DNA from: Ornithinibacillus bavariensis
Lineage (GTDB): Bacteria; Bacillota; Bacilli; Bacillales; Amphibacillaceae
Reading direction: 5' to 3'
Assembly: GCF_018333235.1 (NCBI RefSeq)
Contig: NZ_BORP01000004.1
Coordinates: 271,434-335,433 of the forward strand
DNA length: 64,000 nt
The stretch's first letter is position 1. Every line of letters begins with the position of its first letter. Below the pieces are notes generated by a model. The model searched no databases, was not told the origin of the DNA, and saw only the letters and a list, made by a program, of their open reading frames with translations. The position numbers were made by a program, and so were the translations under genes. Below, in pieces: positions 63,935-64,000 of this stretch.

Positions 63935-64000
63935 TTTTTCAGCCCCAAAAATTAGTAACGATAGTTTTCCACAACCTTCCAATTTTATGCAAGTAATAGA

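Overview
The window is a piece of a low-GC Firmicutes chromosome from an endospore-forming member of the Bacillaceae. The signs are A/T-rich sequence, strong AGGAGG-type ribosome binding sites, TTG/GTG/ATT start codons, T-box and L20 leaders, sigma-W and sigma-E promoters, and sporulation genes (sspI, ytxC, ytvI, ytrH, ytrI, ytfJ). Gene order closely follows the B. subtilis pheST to ytfI segment. Codon use and gene content suggest an Oceanobacillus/Virgibacillus-like relative, but the species cannot be fixed from this sequence alone.

Layout. 1-2751: pheT (cut by the window edge), pheS with a T-box leader, and an rRNA methyltransferase. 2842-8705: sspI, then an accessory plus-strand operon of a membrane-anchored protein of unknown function and a three-gene ABC-2 exporter, then a lytic transglycosylase. 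8753-13550: M42 peptidase, dUTPase, sigma-W gene ysdB, a TVP38-type membrane protein, ysdA, and the infC-rpmI-rplT translation operon with its L20 leader and an ATT start. 13783-20430: thrS with T-box, ytxC, dnaI-dnaB primosome genes, nrdR and an unknown protein. 20516-23936: a gene-free decayed block, gapB, an HTH-kinase fusion and a BltD-like acetyltransferase. 24219-30459: coaE, mutM, polA and phoPR. 30597-32367: a Msr(A)-type ABC-F antibiotic resistance gene, broken by one extra A in an A8 tract, behind an ErmD-like leader peptide and attenuator. 32585-36009: TCA genes mdh, icd, citZ. 36460-44979: ytvI, fxsA, glycolysis (pyk, pfkA), fatty acid synthesis (accA, accD), a GntR/FadR regulator and malic enzyme. 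45072-53786: dnaE, ytrHI, nrnA, ytpI, ytoI and a prepilin peptidase. 54277-64000: ytkL, a 12-copy 51-bp tandem repeat, pspA under sigma-W, a peptidase, ald, uspA, ackA, ytxK, tpx, ytfJ and ytfI.

How it fits together. Most of the window is core housekeeping: aminoacylation, translation initiation, replication and repair, central carbon flux around PEP, pyruvate, malate, acetyl-CoA and acetate, phosphate sensing, and cell-envelope stress (two good sigma-W promoters). The accessory or unusual parts are the 3385-8018 ABC operon, the msr-like locus inserted between mdh and phoP, the HTH-kinase fusion, the decayed block before gapB and the 51-bp repeat array. I see no rRNA, tRNA, CRISPR array, intact insertion sequence or prophage.
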